Assembly: GCF_002259705.1 (NCBI RefSeq)
Contig: NZ_MWWT01000009.1
Location: 124,001 to 188,000 of the forward strand
Length of the DNA stretch: 64,000 bases
Source of the DNA: Alloscardovia macacae
GTDB taxonomy: Bacteria; Actinomycetota; Actinomycetes; Actinomycetales; Bifidobacteriaceae
Direction of reading: 5' to 3'
Shown: positions 17,856 through 27,248 of the stretch, in pieces
Layout of the letters: each line of letters starts with the position of its first letter
Position numbering within the stretch: position 1 is the stretch's first letter
Notes under the pieces: model-generated
Databases searched by the model: none
Seen by the model: the letters and a program-made list of their open reading frames with translations, nothing else
What the model was told of the DNA's origin: nothing
Program-made: the position numbers and the translations under genes

Positions 17856-19451
17856 TCACTCACCCTCATCTCCCTCATCTCCAGGTGCTGAGTCCACCTC
17901 CACTCGTGCGGTGAGCAGCGCAGACGCCAGAGCACTGTCTACATCGCACACCACATGCACACCCTCATTCAGGTACTCGAGGCTGAGAATACTTCCCTTC
18001 TCGCGCGCTTGGCTCAGTAGTGCCCCCGCCGCGTAGGAAACCACGGCATCCACACGCACACTCGGCTTCGGCAGCAGGGACTGGACGTGCTCGTTCAGCT
18101 CAGAAAGTCCTTCACCTGAGGCTGCAGAGACAAAGAAGGCGTCCGGCGCGAGCTCTTTGAGACGGCTGAGTGCCACGCTATCGATGCGGTCTATCTTATT
18201 AAATACGATGACGGTGGGCATGCCTGCGAGGGAGTCGATGTCCTCGAGAACGTCATTTACCGCATCGATCTGCGAGAACGGGTCCGGATGCGAGGCGTCC
18301 ACCACGTGCACGATGACGTGAGATTCCGCTACCTCTTCGAGCGTAGACTTAAACGCTTCGACGAGCTGTGTGGGGAGCTTTCGCACGAAGCCCACGGTAT
18401 CCACGTACGTGAAGCTGCGTCCGGCATCCGTTTTCGCCGCGCGGACTGCCGTGTCGAGCGTGGCGAAGAGAGCATTTTCTACCAATTCTTCCGACCCTGT
18501 CAGCCGGTTAATAAGCGACGACTTTCCCGCATTCGTATATCCCACCACGGCTACAGTGGGGATCCCGCTGCGGTGACGAGAACCGCGCTTTACAGCACGT
18601 GACGGAGCCATCTGTTCTATCTGCTTCCTGAGCTTCGCCATACGGGTGCGGATAACGCGACGGTCCATCTCTATCTTCGTTTCGCCTGGACCTCGCGAAC
18701 CTATACCACCCGCCTGGCCGGCAGCCTGTCCACCTGCTTGACGGGACAGGCTTCCACCCCATCCTCGAAGGCGTGGAAGCATATATTCCATCTGTGCCAG
18801 CTCTACCTGAGCCTTACCTTCTCGGCTCGTGGCATGCTGTGCAAAAATGTCGAGGATAACAGCAGTACGGTCTACCACGTGCACTTTCGTCACATCTTCA
18901 AGAGCACGGCGCTGGCTCGGAGGAAGGTCCGCATCCACCACGATGGTATCCGCCTCAGTAGCGGCCACTATTCCTGCCACTTCAGCTGCTTTACCCGAAC
19001 CTATGTAAGTCGCTTTATCTGGCTTCATGCGGTGCTGAAGCACGCCGTCCATGATCTCAGCACCAGCCGTGCGCGCTAATGCGGCGAGCTCGCGCAGAGA
19101 CTCCTCTGCCTGCTGGAGAGTGGTCTCCCGGCTCGACCATACCCCCACGAGGACTACACGCTCGAGGCGCACTTTACGGTATTCCACTTCAGTAATGTCC
19201 TGAAGTTCTCCTAAGCCCTCCACGTGACGAAGCTTATTTCGCCCTTCGCGCTCTTCCCAGGTCTGCTCGCCAGTCAGCCCCTGAACTCCACGCGCTGCTA
19301 CTTCGCCAGCATGATCATCGAGGAGGATGTCCGAACGCTCATCGGTCACATCGAAGCTGTCTCGCTGACGGTTCGTATGCCACGCCGTCGTTCGCGCATG
19401 TGCTGCCTGCCCCTGATGAGAGGAGGATGACTGATGTGTCTGTACTGCCAT
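17856..19451 (-). CDS. hflX: GTPase HflX (ribosome-associated)
   Basis: 531 residues from the ATG preceded by AAAAGGTGAT. The HflX domain shows the glycine-rich MLPRLRGWGGSLSRQAGG and GSRGPGETKIEMDRR motifs, followed by a GTPase domain: G1 VGYTNAGKSSLINRL, G3 VDTVGFVRKLP, G4 FNKID. HflX splits stalled 70S ribosomes under stress. The first roughly 85 residues are a polar extension without family motifs. A longer frame to 19523 exists without a ribosome-binding site. About 130 nt separate it from ldh. Confidence 0.94.
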   Translation of the reverse strand: MAVQTHQSSSSHQGQAAHARTTAWHTNRQRDSFDVTDERSDILLDDHAGEVAARGVQGLTGEQTWEEREGRNKLRHVEGLGELQDITEVEYRKVRLERVVLVGVWSSRETTLQQAEESLRELAALARTAGAEIMDGVLQHRMKPDKATYIGSGKAAEVAGIVAATEADTIVVDADLPPSQRRALEDVTKVHVVDRTAVILDIFAQHATSREGKAQVELAQMEYMLPRLRGWGGSLSRQAGGQAAGQAGGIGSRGPGETKIEMDRRVIRTRMAKLRKQIEQMAPSRAVKRGSRHRSGIPTVAVVGYTNAGKSSLINRLTGSEELVENALFATLDTAVRAAKTDAGRSFTYVDTVGFVRKLPTQLVEAFKSTLEEVAESHVIVHVVDASHPDPFSQIDAVNDVLEDIDSLAGMPTVIVFNKIDRIDSVALSRLKELAPDAFFVSAASGEGLSELNEHVQSLLPKPSVRVDAVVSYAAGALLSQAREKGSILSLEYLNEGVHVVCDVDSALASALLTARVEVDSAPGDEGDEGE

Positions 19452-19496
19452 ATCACCTTTTCTGTATACGAAATAATCTTTCTCTATAGTAACGCA

Positions 19497-19532
19497 TAAG
19501 CGCGCATACCCGTACTCGAGCATGCGCGCTTA
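19497..19532 (-). terminator. Hairpin after the MFS transporter gene
   Basis: Perfect 11-bp stem TAAGCGCGCAT / ATGCGCGCTTA with a 14-nt loop, about 25 nt past the transporter stop and 46 nt before hflX. There is no T-run, so termination is not certain. Confidence 0.5.
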
Positions 19533-19556
19533 CCCGAAGGCGTAAGAAGGAAGTCC

Positions 19557-20912
19557 CTACTCTGCTTCTACCTTCTTATGCGTCGCCAGGTACACGACCA
19601 GACCCACCACGATGACAGCAGCTGCGAAGAAGAACACGTTCGACGCATTCGCAGCCTCACCTGTAGCGCCGATGGCACTAAAACCGCTCAGCGCATTCGA
19701 GCCGAGGAGCGTACCCATAATGGCTATACCGATAGAAGCCGTAGTGTTCATGGCCAGGTCATTCATACCGACACCACGTCCGGACTCATCCTTCGAAAGC
19801 GATCCGAGAACCAGCGAGACCGTCGGCGAGTAGAGCATCCCCGCGCCAGCGTAGACTATGCATCCGACTGCGGTGAGCGCCAGAATTCCAGAATTGACCA
19901 TAAAACCAGCCAGCACGAAACCGCCACCCATGAGGCAGATAGAGGTAAGAAGCGCTGCATGGCGGCCTATCTTACCGATAATCCAGCCGGAACTCGTCCC
20001 AAGCACTGCCGCCACGATGAAGCCCCAGACGATGTAGCGCGACGCGGTGGACGTATCGAGGCTGTACACGTTCGTCGCCACGTAGTTAAACATCGGCGAG
20101 AAGAAGTAGTTCGGGAAGAACAAAAGCAGAACGTAGCCGGTAGCCGTCAGCCACTTCGTATTATGGAAGAACTCTGGAGTGACGAACGGATGCTTCGCCA
20201 CATGAATGTAGTACGCGAAGAAGCCGAAGAGGGCTATGGCCACCACTATCATCCACCATGCCTGATAGCTGAAGAATAGAGCGAGGAATGCAGCGCCCAG
20301 ACCGAAGATGACGAAGCCCCAGCCATCGACCTTTTCGCCCGTACCAGACGCGTTCGGCAGGTTCGCGAGCAAAACTGGCAGAAGCAGGATAGTCACGGTA
20401 GGAATGAGGAAGAGGAATGCCCAGTGAATGGAGCTGAAGAAGCCAGCTGCGAAGACGCCGATGGCTGCCGAAAGCTGATATCCCGCGGTAAACAGGCCGA
20501 AGAAGACGACCTTCAGCGAGTTCTTCAGGTACTTCGTGGCCACCACAAGGAAGGCCGAGCCTGCTACCTGCTCACCAGCAGTTTGCAGGACGCGTGCAGT
20601 GATGACCACCCACAGGTTCGGAGTGAAGAAGTAGCTGGCAGCGAAGCCGAAGACAGATCCGACGAACAGTGTCACGATACCGATGGTCACGAGCTTTTTC
20701 AGAGACACGAAGTCGCCGAGCGAGCCGTAGACGAAGCAGACGATGCCGAGGATTATGCCCGGGATGGCCGTGATGAGCGAGGCCTGACCGGCTGCGCCCA
20801 CATCCTGGCCCACCTGCTGGAAGACGAGGTTAAAACCCTGCAGGCACAGAGTGCCGAGGATGAAGGTGATGAGCAGCGGGATGAGAGCCTTCACGGCCAT
20901 ATCGCTGGTCAT
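19557..20912 (-). CDS. MFS transporter, probably for nucleosides or a related substrate
   Basis: 451 residues with 12-14 membrane segments. The major-facilitator pattern is seen in the first loop (YGSLGDFVSLKK) and in the glycine-rich fifth/sixth segments. It follows the nucleoside hydrolase gene after 52 nt on the same strand, and both lie under one LacI-type operator, so uptake of a nucleoside that the hydrolase then cleaves is a reasonable inference. The protein resembles drug/H+ antiporters of the 14-segment type in length, so export cannot be excluded. Confidence 0.8.
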   Translation of the reverse strand: MTSDMAVKALIPLLITFILGTLCLQGFNLVFQQVGQDVGAAGQASLITAIPGIILGIVCFVYGSLGDFVSLKKLVTIGIVTLFVGSVFGFAASYFFTPNLWVVITARVLQTAGEQVAGSAFLVVATKYLKNSLKVVFFGLFTAGYQLSAAIGVFAAGFFSSIHWAFLFLIPTVTILLLPVLLANLPNASGTGEKVDGWGFVIFGLGAAFLALFFSYQAWWMIVVAIALFGFFAYYIHVAKHPFVTPEFFHNTKWLTATGYVLLLFFPNYFFSPMFNYVATNVYSLDTSTASRYIVWGFIVAAVLGTSSGWIIGKIGRHAALLTSICLMGGGFVLAGFMVNSGILALTAVGCIVYAGAGMLYSPTVSLVLGSLSKDESGRGVGMNDLAMNTTASIGIAIMGTLLGSNALSGFSAIGATGEAANASNVFFFAAAVIVVGLVVYLATHKKVEAE

Positions 20913-20964
20913 CTCACGTGTTACAGAAGATTCATTTTTTTTGCGTCATTATACTTCTCTTCTC

Positions 20965-21930
20965 TTAGTTTGCTTTCGCTACAAGTGCGCCGATGCGGTC
21001 CATCAGCTCGCCGACGAAGCGGTCCACATCCACTGCCACAGCGACCTTCATGGTCTTCGTACGGTCCGTGATGCGCTGTTCGTCTCCGATGGTGCGACCA
21101 CGGGTCGGCCCGTCCACATCCACCTTCATGTTTATGTCCAGAAGGGTCACGAGGCTCGGGTCTACCGCCACTGCCACAGCCAGAGGGTCATGAAGACCGC
21201 AGCCACCCAGATGTGGAGATGTAGTCTCGTAGGCCTTAATGTAGAAGTCCGTCATATCCGCGTAGAACTTCGCAGCCTTCGTGCCGAGTGCACGCCACTT
21301 CGCGGTATCTGCATAGGTGAGCAGCGTCTGCAGGGTGACGTCGAGTCCTACCATGGTCACATTCGCCCCGGAACGGAAGAGATAATCTGCCGCTTCAGGA
21401 TCCTGGGAGATGTTCGCTTCAGTCCACGCGTTCACATTTCCTGGAACGGTGAGTGCTCCACCCATGATGACGATGCTTCCGATGAGATGGGCTATCTGAG
21501 GGTCTTTCTTCAGCGCCGCTGCGATGTTCGTGTCTGGACCAGTCGGTACGTAAATGAGGTCTTCACCATACGTATGCGCTGCTTCGATGATGAAGTCTAC
21601 AGCATCCTGCTGCTCTACCACGCGCGGAGAGTCTGGAATCTCTACATCGCCTATACCATTTTCCCCGTGGATAAATTTCGATATTTCGAGAACTTCGAAG
21701 GACCCTGGCTCGCTCGTGCTCGAATGATCCACCCCGCGAAACACTGGCACTTCTGGGTGGCCGAGGATGTCTGTAATGGCCAGCGAGTTTCGCGTCCCCT
21801 GATCCATGAGAACGTTCCCATATGTGCCCGTGATGCCTATCAGCTCTACCTCTGGGCTGGCGAGCGCATATGCGATGGCCAGTGCATCATCGACGCCGGT
21901 GTCGAGGTCGAGAATCATCTTCTTTGACAT
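20965..21930 (-). CDS. Inosine-uridine preferring nucleoside hydrolase
   Basis: 321 residues from the ATG preceded by GGAGG (a frame extending to 21981 is unlikely). It begins with the calcium-binding Asp cluster DLDTGVDDALAIAYA that defines the IunH family; VIMGGALTVPGNVN and the C-terminal HDPLAVAVAVDP carry the other metal and active-site residues. It hydrolyses the N-glycosidic bond of ribonucleosides to ribose and base. First gene of a two-gene operon with an MFS transporter, with a LacI-type operator 100 nt upstream. Preferred nucleoside unknown. Confidence 0.92.
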   Translation of the reverse strand: MSKKMILDLDTGVDDALAIAYALASPEVELIGITGTYGNVLMDQGTRNSLAITDILGHPEVPVFRGVDHSSTSEPGSFEVLEISKFIHGENGIGDVEIPDSPRVVEQQDAVDFIIEAAHTYGEDLIYVPTGPDTNIAAALKKDPQIAHLIGSIVIMGGALTVPGNVNAWTEANISQDPEAADYLFRSGANVTMVGLDVTLQTLLTYADTAKWRALGTKAAKFYADMTDFYIKAYETTSPHLGGCGLHDPLAVAVAVDPSLVTLLDINMKVDVDGPTRGRTIGDEQRITDRTKTMKVAVAVDVDRFVGELMDRIGALVAKAN

Positions 21931-22029
21931 AACGAAAGCCTCCGTTATTCTCTGTATATCGTTTCGTTTTATTCTGGTCAATTCTCGCTCATCCTGCGCT
22001 TGTTCCCTTTCTTGAGAAACATCCGCCAG

Positions 22030-22047
22030 TGGTTAAGCGTTTAACCA
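22030..22047. promoter_or_regulatory. LacI-type operator upstream of the nucleoside hydrolase operon
   Basis: TGGTTAAGCGTTTAACCA is an 18-bp palindrome with one non-matching pair around a central CG, the classic LacI-family operator layout. It lies 100 nt before the nucleoside hydrolase start, in the divergent gap with the methyltransferase gene. It suggests control by a LacI-type (for example RbsR-like) regulator. Confidence 0.65.
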
Positions 22048-22167
22048 GACTGTCGTGACCAGTGTAGCACACAGCACGACCGAATGACATCGTGTGCGTT
22101 TCGCACTTTTTCGCTCAGCGCCCACGACTGCATGACTCATCCGCGTCGCCGAGTAAAATACCATGAT

Positions 22168-22797
22168 ATGACTCAAGCAAATGAACAGTACTTTAGCGCT
22201 CACCCGACTACGAAAGATGTGCGCTCCACTCTCGACGTGACCATACGAGGGCGAAACTATACAGTAGAGGTATCGAACAGTGTGTTTTCGAACAGCCGCC
22301 TCGACCTCGGCACAAAGGTACTGCTCGACCGCGCCCCAGCTCCTGAAGGCACGAATCTGCTCGACATAGGCTGTGGCTGGGGACCTATCACTCTCGGACT
22401 CGCCGCGGATGCTCCGCAGGATGCGACCGTGTGGGGTGTAGATGTCAATGAGCGAGCAGTAGAATTGACCACAAAAAATGCTCAAACAGCCGGTCTCACG
22501 CACGTCTCGGCAGGCACGAGCGAAAGCCTGGCGGATGCATGGAAGGGCGTCACGTTCGACACCATCTGGTCGAACCCTCCTATCCGCATCGGTAAAGAGG
22601 CCTTACACGCGCTACTACTCGAATACCTCCCACGCCTCACTCCCGAGACGGGACGCGCATATCTGGTCGTACAGAAGCATCTCGGCGCAGACCCACTCAT
22701 CGCCTGGCTGAACGACCAGCTCGGAGACCAGGGGCTGAGCGCGACGAAGTACGCGTCCGCGAAGGGATACCGCATTATCGAGGTCACACGACACTAA
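22168..22797 (+). CDS. Class I SAM-dependent methyltransferase, RsmC-like
   Basis: 209 residues from the ATG at 22168. After an N-terminal segment found in the actinobacterial RsmC-like group (EQYFSAHPTTKDVRSTLDV), the SAM-binding motif LLDIGCGWGPITLGLA is followed by VWGVDVNERAVELT and the catalytic-type SNPPIRIGKEA. SNPP motifs are typical of N2-guanine or N6-adenine RNA methyltransferases, so a 16S/23S rRNA target is likely. It is only 8 nt before hrpA, so the two are probably cotranscribed. Confidence 0.88.
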   Translation: MTQANEQYFSAHPTTKDVRSTLDVTIRGRNYTVEVSNSVFSNSRLDLGTKVLLDRAPAPEGTNLLDIGCGWGPITLGLAADAPQDATVWGVDVNERAVELTTKNAQTAGLTHVSAGTSESLADAWKGVTFDTIWSNPPIRIGKEALHALLLEYLPRLTPETGRAYLVVQKHLGADPLIAWLNDQLGDQGLSATKYASAKGYRIIEVTRH

Positions 22798-22805
22798 CAG
22801 GATTC

Positions 22806-25800
22806 ATGACAGAACAGAAAAAACTTCACTTCACCTATCCGGACGCGCTACCTGTCAGTCGCAGTCGCACCGAAATTATGGACGCCATCCGCAGCTCGCA
22901 GGTGGTCATCGTCTCCGGACAAACCGGCTCAGGTAAAACCACACAGATTCCGAAAATGCTGCTGGACATGGGTCGCGGCACGCATGGAAAGCGCATCATC
23001 GTCACGCAGCCTCGGCGCATAGCCGCGCGTAGCGTAGCCGAACGTATAGCCGAGGAAACACGCACGAAACTCGGCGACCAGGTAGGTTACCGTGTGCGCT
23101 TTACCGACGAAAGCTCCGCGCACACACGTCTGGTCATCGCTACAGACGGCATTCTGCTCGCGCAGATTCAGCGTGACCCCCTGCTGAGCGCTTACGACAC
23201 CATCATGATCGACGAGGCGCACGAGCGCAGCCTGAACATCGACTTTCTGCTCGGCTACCTCACCACCGTCCTCGTGCGCCGGCGCGACCTCAAGCTCATC
23301 ATCACCTCGGCGACCATAGACTCGCAGAAGTTCCAGGAACATTTTTCTTCCGTGGTGGGCGCCGACGTGCCCGTCATCGAGGTGAGCGGACGCACCTTCC
23401 CTGTGCAGGTCATCTATGAGCCTGTCGGTTCTGCCCCTGCTCTCGTGCGGAACCTGAGCGAGTTTCGGTTCGCAGGGGCGGGCGCGGGCGACTCAGGCGC
23501 GGACGCCTCAGGCGCGGACGCCTCAGGCGCGGACGCGGACGCGGGCGACTCGGATATCGCAGACTCCTCGGACTCCGCCTTCGACGACGACATGGCCGTC
23601 TCCACAGCCGTAGCCCGCGCCTGCGCGCAGCTCGTCGTGCACTCCTCGCACGACCGCTCGGCTGCCGGTGTTTCAGCCGGTGTTTCAGCCGGAAGCGCCG
23701 CCGGACACTCAGCCGGCCGAGGCGTCAGCTCTGCCCGCGACATCCTCGTTTTCGCGGCCGGCGAGCGCGACATCCGCGAGTACGAGACGGCTATCCGCCG
23801 CGCTTTCGGGCCGCGCGCTGCAGCCGATGCTCCGCGGCACCGCTCTGACGCCATCGAGATAATCCCCCTCTACGCACGCCTGAGCGCGAAGGACCAGCAT
23901 AAAGTCTTCGAAGACCATGCGCATCAGCGCATTATCATCGCCACGAATGTGGCCGAAACATCGCTGACGGTTCCGGGCATTCGCTATGTGGTAGACCCTG
24001 GCTTTGCGCGCATCTCGCGCTACTCGAAGACCGCGAAGGTGCAGCGCCTTCCTATCGAGCCTATCTCTCAGGCGAGCGCGAACCAGCGTTCTGGCCGCTG
24101 CGGGCGCATAGCCGACGGCATAGCCATACGCCTGTATTCCTCGGAAGACTTTGAGTCTCGCGATGTTTTTACCGACCCAGAGATAGTGCGTACCTCGCTC
24201 GGTTCCGTCGTTCTCCAGATGCTGTCTGTGGGCGTGGCGCGCACTGCTCGTGATGTGACGAATTTCGGCTTTATCGATCCGCCGGATATGCGCGCGGTCA
24301 GCGACGGCTTTAATGAACTGTTCGAGCTGAAGGCCATCCGGCGCGGCTCTGGGCGCGGATGCGGTCGCTCTCGTGGGCAGAACGCTCAGACTGAGACCTC
24401 AAAATCCGACGTCACGCTCACGAAAATAGGCCGTCAGCTCGCCCGCCTTCCGCTCGACGTGCGCCTCGCACGCATGATCGTGGAGGCGAGCAGCACCACG
24501 CCGAATACGCTCGCGAATGTGCTCGCCGTAGTCGCCTTCCTCAGTCTGCAGGACCCGCGCGAGCGTCCGGAGGATCAGCGCGAGGAGGCCGACCGCGTGC
24601 ATAAGCGTTTCGTGTCTGCTGACTCGGACTTCCTGACCGCGCTGAACCTGTGGACGTACTTTTTCGAACGTTCTGAGAAGCTGTCGAGCTCGCAGTTCAG
24701 GAAGCTGTGCCAGGCGGAGTTCGTGAATTTCCTGCGTATGCGCCAATGGCGAGACCTCTACCAGCAGCTCAGCACGATGTGCACGGACATGGGCTGGCAG
24801 GTGGGCGCGGTGACGCCTCTGAAGCGTCCGTCTGCTGAGATCCTCGCTCTGCCGTCCGCGCAGCAGGCCGCGGGCGCGCTCGCCTGCGCGTGGGACGGCG
24901 AGTCTATCCACCGGTCCATGCTGGCTGGGCTGCTGTCTTCCCTCGGCATGCAGGTTATCCGCGAGCCGCACGCTTCCCAATTTTCCGGTCTCAAGGGCGC
25001 TGCGCGCGCTCGAGCTATGAAGCGGGCCGCTAAAATGGCGAAAAATGAGTACCAGGGTGCCCGCGGCACCCATTTCGCTCTGTTCCCGGGCTCTGCCGTG
25101 GCATCCACGACCCCTGCCTGGGTCATGACGAGTGAACTCGTCGAGACCTCACGCCTCTGGGCGCGCACGAGTGCGGCCATCCAGCCAGAATGGGCATATG
25201 ATCTGGCACGTGACCTGACGAAAACCTCCTACGGCCCTGCACACTGGTCTGGCTCTTCGGGAAGTGCAGTGGCTGAGGCGACTATCCACCTCTATGGCCT
25301 GCCTATCATCACAGGGAAAAAGGTCCAGTGGGGGCGCATTAATCCTGCTGAGGCGCGTGAGCTCCTCATCCGTCAGGGACTCATAGAAGGAGACATCACT
25401 CGCCACTTTAGCTATGATGACTTCGTGGAGAAGAACCGCCAGGTTCTCGAAGATGCTGGTGAGGAAATCCACCGCACTCGTCAGGTCGCGGATGTGGTGA
25501 GCGACGAAGACCTGTATGACTTCTACGACTCTGTCCTGCCTGCTACGGTGACCTCCGTAGCAGAGCTGGCGAAGTGGTGGAAGGGTGTGCATGATGCGAA
25601 TCCTGAGCTGCTGGACTTCGACGAGTCGAAGGTGGAGCGTCTGGCTGAGTCTGGCAGTACGGATCTGAGTGACTATCCCGATACGTGGCATGTGCGCGGT
25701 ACAGATGGCACTGCTTTCGCCCTGCATCTGAGCTATGTGTATGACACGCATGCAGAGGATGATGGCGTCACTGTACACATCCCTCTGTCTGCACTACTGC

Positions 25801-27065
25801 GCGTGAAGCCAGAAGACTTTACGTGGAATGTGCCAGGTATTCTCGATGATCTCATCATCCAGACCATTAAGTCCCTACCGAAAGCTCTTCGTGTCCAATT
25901 CGTCCCCGCGCCAGACACAGCTGCACGCATCCGCAGGTGGCTGGACGAGCGCTACCCTGCTCTTCCGGGATCTCGTGAAGCTCTGGATGTTTCGGATATA
26001 CCGGACTTTACGCATGCCTTCACGCAGGCAGCCATCAGCGTGACGAATGCCCAGCTGCACCCGGAAGACTTCGGTGCTGCCCAGCTCGAGCGTTTGCCAG
26101 GATTTGTACGACTGAACTTCGCCGTAGAATCTGACCCCGTGTGCGGTCCTCGCGGGCGGATACGACGCGCAGCGCAAAAATTGGCCACAGGAAAAGACCT
26201 CAGCGCGCTTCAGCAGCAGTTCAGCGAACGCGCGCAAGCCTCCGCGCACGCGAGCATCTCGCGCCAAGCGGTCAAAGCACGCAAAGCGGGGCACGAAGTC
26301 CAGCGCGCCGACCTGCTCCATAACGCGGGCGCCACGGATCAGCTGCGCCGCGACATGCTATGGTCGAGCGCTCTGGATACCCTGCGCCTGCCGGCAGACC
26401 GCATCCGCTCGCGCTGGCTCGGCCAGGAGGCGCTCGTCCTGGCCACCGCGCCGTACGCGAACGTGGAGGCGACCATAGAGGACATGCAGCGTGCGGCCGT
26501 GCGCCGGCTCATGCCGACCGTGGACGCCATCACCACGGACGCCGAACTCGCCGAAGCCATCTCCGGTATGGTGAACGTCTTCGAGGACACCGTGTACCAG
26601 GTGGCGCATGACGTCATCGGCATTCTGCGCGCGTATGCGAACGTGCAGACCGTGGTGAGCGGAAAGGCTGACCTGCCGCTGCTGTCCGTCCTGCAGTCCG
26701 TGCGTACGCACAGCGCCGCGCTCATGGAACCTGGGTTTATCGGGTCCACGCCTGCCGACTATCTGCCACGTATTAAGCGTTACCTTCAAGCCGACGTGCT
26801 GCGCGTGGAGAAAGCGAAGACGAACCGCGACCGCGACGTGCAATGGGCCTGGGAAGCGGATGAAGCCTCTGCTGTGGTGGCGCGTGTGTCTGCGCGGGTG
26901 GCTGCCGGACCAGGCGCGGGGCCGGCGCATGAGGCTGCTGTGGTGGCGGCCGAGCAGGTGCGCTGGATGTACGAAGAATTCCTCGTGTCCTTGTGGGCGC
27001 AGGAGTATGGGACGGCGTATCCGGTTAGCCTGAAGCGGCTGCGGAAGGCGGCTGGGGCGGCGTAG
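22806..27065 (+). CDS. hrpA: ATP-dependent RNA helicase HrpA (DEAH family)
   Basis: 1419 residues. Helicase motifs: Walker A GQTGSGKTTQ at about 38-47, QPRRIAA, DEAH in MIDEAHERSLN, SAT in ITSATIDS, TNVAETSLT, and motif VI QRSGRCGR. The rest carries the HA2/OB-like and the long C-terminal DUF3418 region characteristic of HrpA. An acidic, Ala/Ser/Gly-rich insertion (about residues 220-320) interrupts the helicase core between motifs III and IV and contains three 15-bp tandem DNA repeats (23490-23534). HrpA has been linked to mRNA processing and collided-ribosome rescue. G+C rises sharply within the insertion and near the 3' end. Confidence 0.95.
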   Translation: MTEQKKLHFTYPDALPVSRSRTEIMDAIRSSQVVIVSGQTGSGKTTQIPKMLLDMGRGTHGKRIIVTQPRRIAARSVAERIAEETRTKLGDQVGYRVRFTDESSAHTRLVIATDGILLAQIQRDPLLSAYDTIMIDEAHERSLNIDFLLGYLTTVLVRRRDLKLIITSATIDSQKFQEHFSSVVGADVPVIEVSGRTFPVQVIYEPVGSAPALVRNLSEFRFAGAGAGDSGADASGADASGADADAGDSDIADSSDSAFDDDMAVSTAVARACAQLVVHSSHDRSAAGVSAGVSAGSAAGHSAGRGVSSARDILVFAAGERDIREYETAIRRAFGPRAAADAPRHRSDAIEIIPLYARLSAKDQHKVFEDHAHQRIIIATNVAETSLTVPGIRYVVDPGFARISRYSKTAKVQRLPIEPISQASANQRSGRCGRIADGIAIRLYSSEDFESRDVFTDPEIVRTSLGSVVLQMLSVGVARTARDVTNFGFIDPPDMRAVSDGFNELFELKAIRRGSGRGCGRSRGQNAQTETSKSDVTLTKIGRQLARLPLDVRLARMIVEASSTTPNTLANVLAVVAFLSLQDPRERPEDQREEADRVHKRFVSADSDFLTALNLWTYFFERSEKLSSSQFRKLCQAEFVNFLRMRQWRDLYQQLSTMCTDMGWQVGAVTPLKRPSAEILALPSAQQAAGALACAWDGESIHRSMLAGLLSSLGMQVIREPHASQFSGLKGAARARAMKRAAKMAKNEYQGARGTHFALFPGSAVASTTPAWVMTSELVETSRLWARTSAAIQPEWAYDLARDLTKTSYGPAHWSGSSGSAVAEATIHLYGLPIITGKKVQWGRINPAEARELLIRQGLIEGDITRHFSYDDFVEKNRQVLEDAGEEIHRTRQVADVVSDEDLYDFYDSVLPATVTSVAELAKWWKGVHDANPELLDFDESKVERLAESGSTDLSDYPDTWHVRGTDGTAFALHLSYVYDTHAEDDGVTVHIPLSALLRVKPEDFTWNVPGILDDLIIQTIKSLPKALRVQFVPAPDTAARIRRWLDERYPALPGSREALDVSDIPDFTHAFTQAAISVTNAQLHPEDFGAAQLERLPGFVRLNFAVESDPVCGPRGRIRRAAQKLATGKDLSALQQQFSERAQASAHASISRQAVKARKAGHEVQRADLLHNAGATDQLRRDMLWSSALDTLRLPADRIRSRWLGQEALVLATAPYANVEATIEDMQRAAVRRLMPTVDAITTDAELAEAISGMVNVFEDTVYQVAHDVIGILRAYANVQTVVSGKADLPLLSVLQSVRTHSAALMEPGFIGSTPADYLPRIKRYLQADVLRVEKAKTNRDRDVQWAWEADEASAVVARVSARVAAGPGAGPAHEAAVVAAEQVRWMYEEFLVSLWAQEYGTAYPVSLKRLRKAAGAA
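23490..23534 (+). repeat. Three tandem 15-bp repeats inside hrpA
   Basis: Unit GCCTCAGGCGCGGAC occurs three times in frame (the first with one change), adding repeated Gly-Ala-Asp-Ala-Ser blocks to the HrpA insertion. It probably varies in copy number by slippage. Confidence 0.8.
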
Positions 27066-27167
27066 GGCTGGCCTTCTGGGCGGGGCTGGACGGGGCTGGA
27101 CGGGGTCGCTAAAATATAACCCCCATGGATAAATCCAGGTCTCAAACGTCAACGGTATTTTACCTAC

Positions 27168-27229
27168 TTTTTGCTAATCGGCGCATTTTTTGAGGTTGGT
27201 ACCTTGAAAAATGCGCCGATTAGCAAAAA
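27168..27229. repeat. 62-nt palindrome, left flank of the 27-28 kb gene
   Basis: A perfect 23-bp inverted repeat: TTTTTGCTAATCGGCGCATT plus TTT at 27168-27190, complemented at 27207-27229, around a 16-nt loop holding GAGGTTGGTACCTTG. The complete unit is the reverse complement of the unit at 28552-28613, loop included. It begins 19 nt past the stop of the gene it flanks. Confidence 0.9.
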
Positions 27230-27248
27230 TTAGCCGACTCACATCGGC

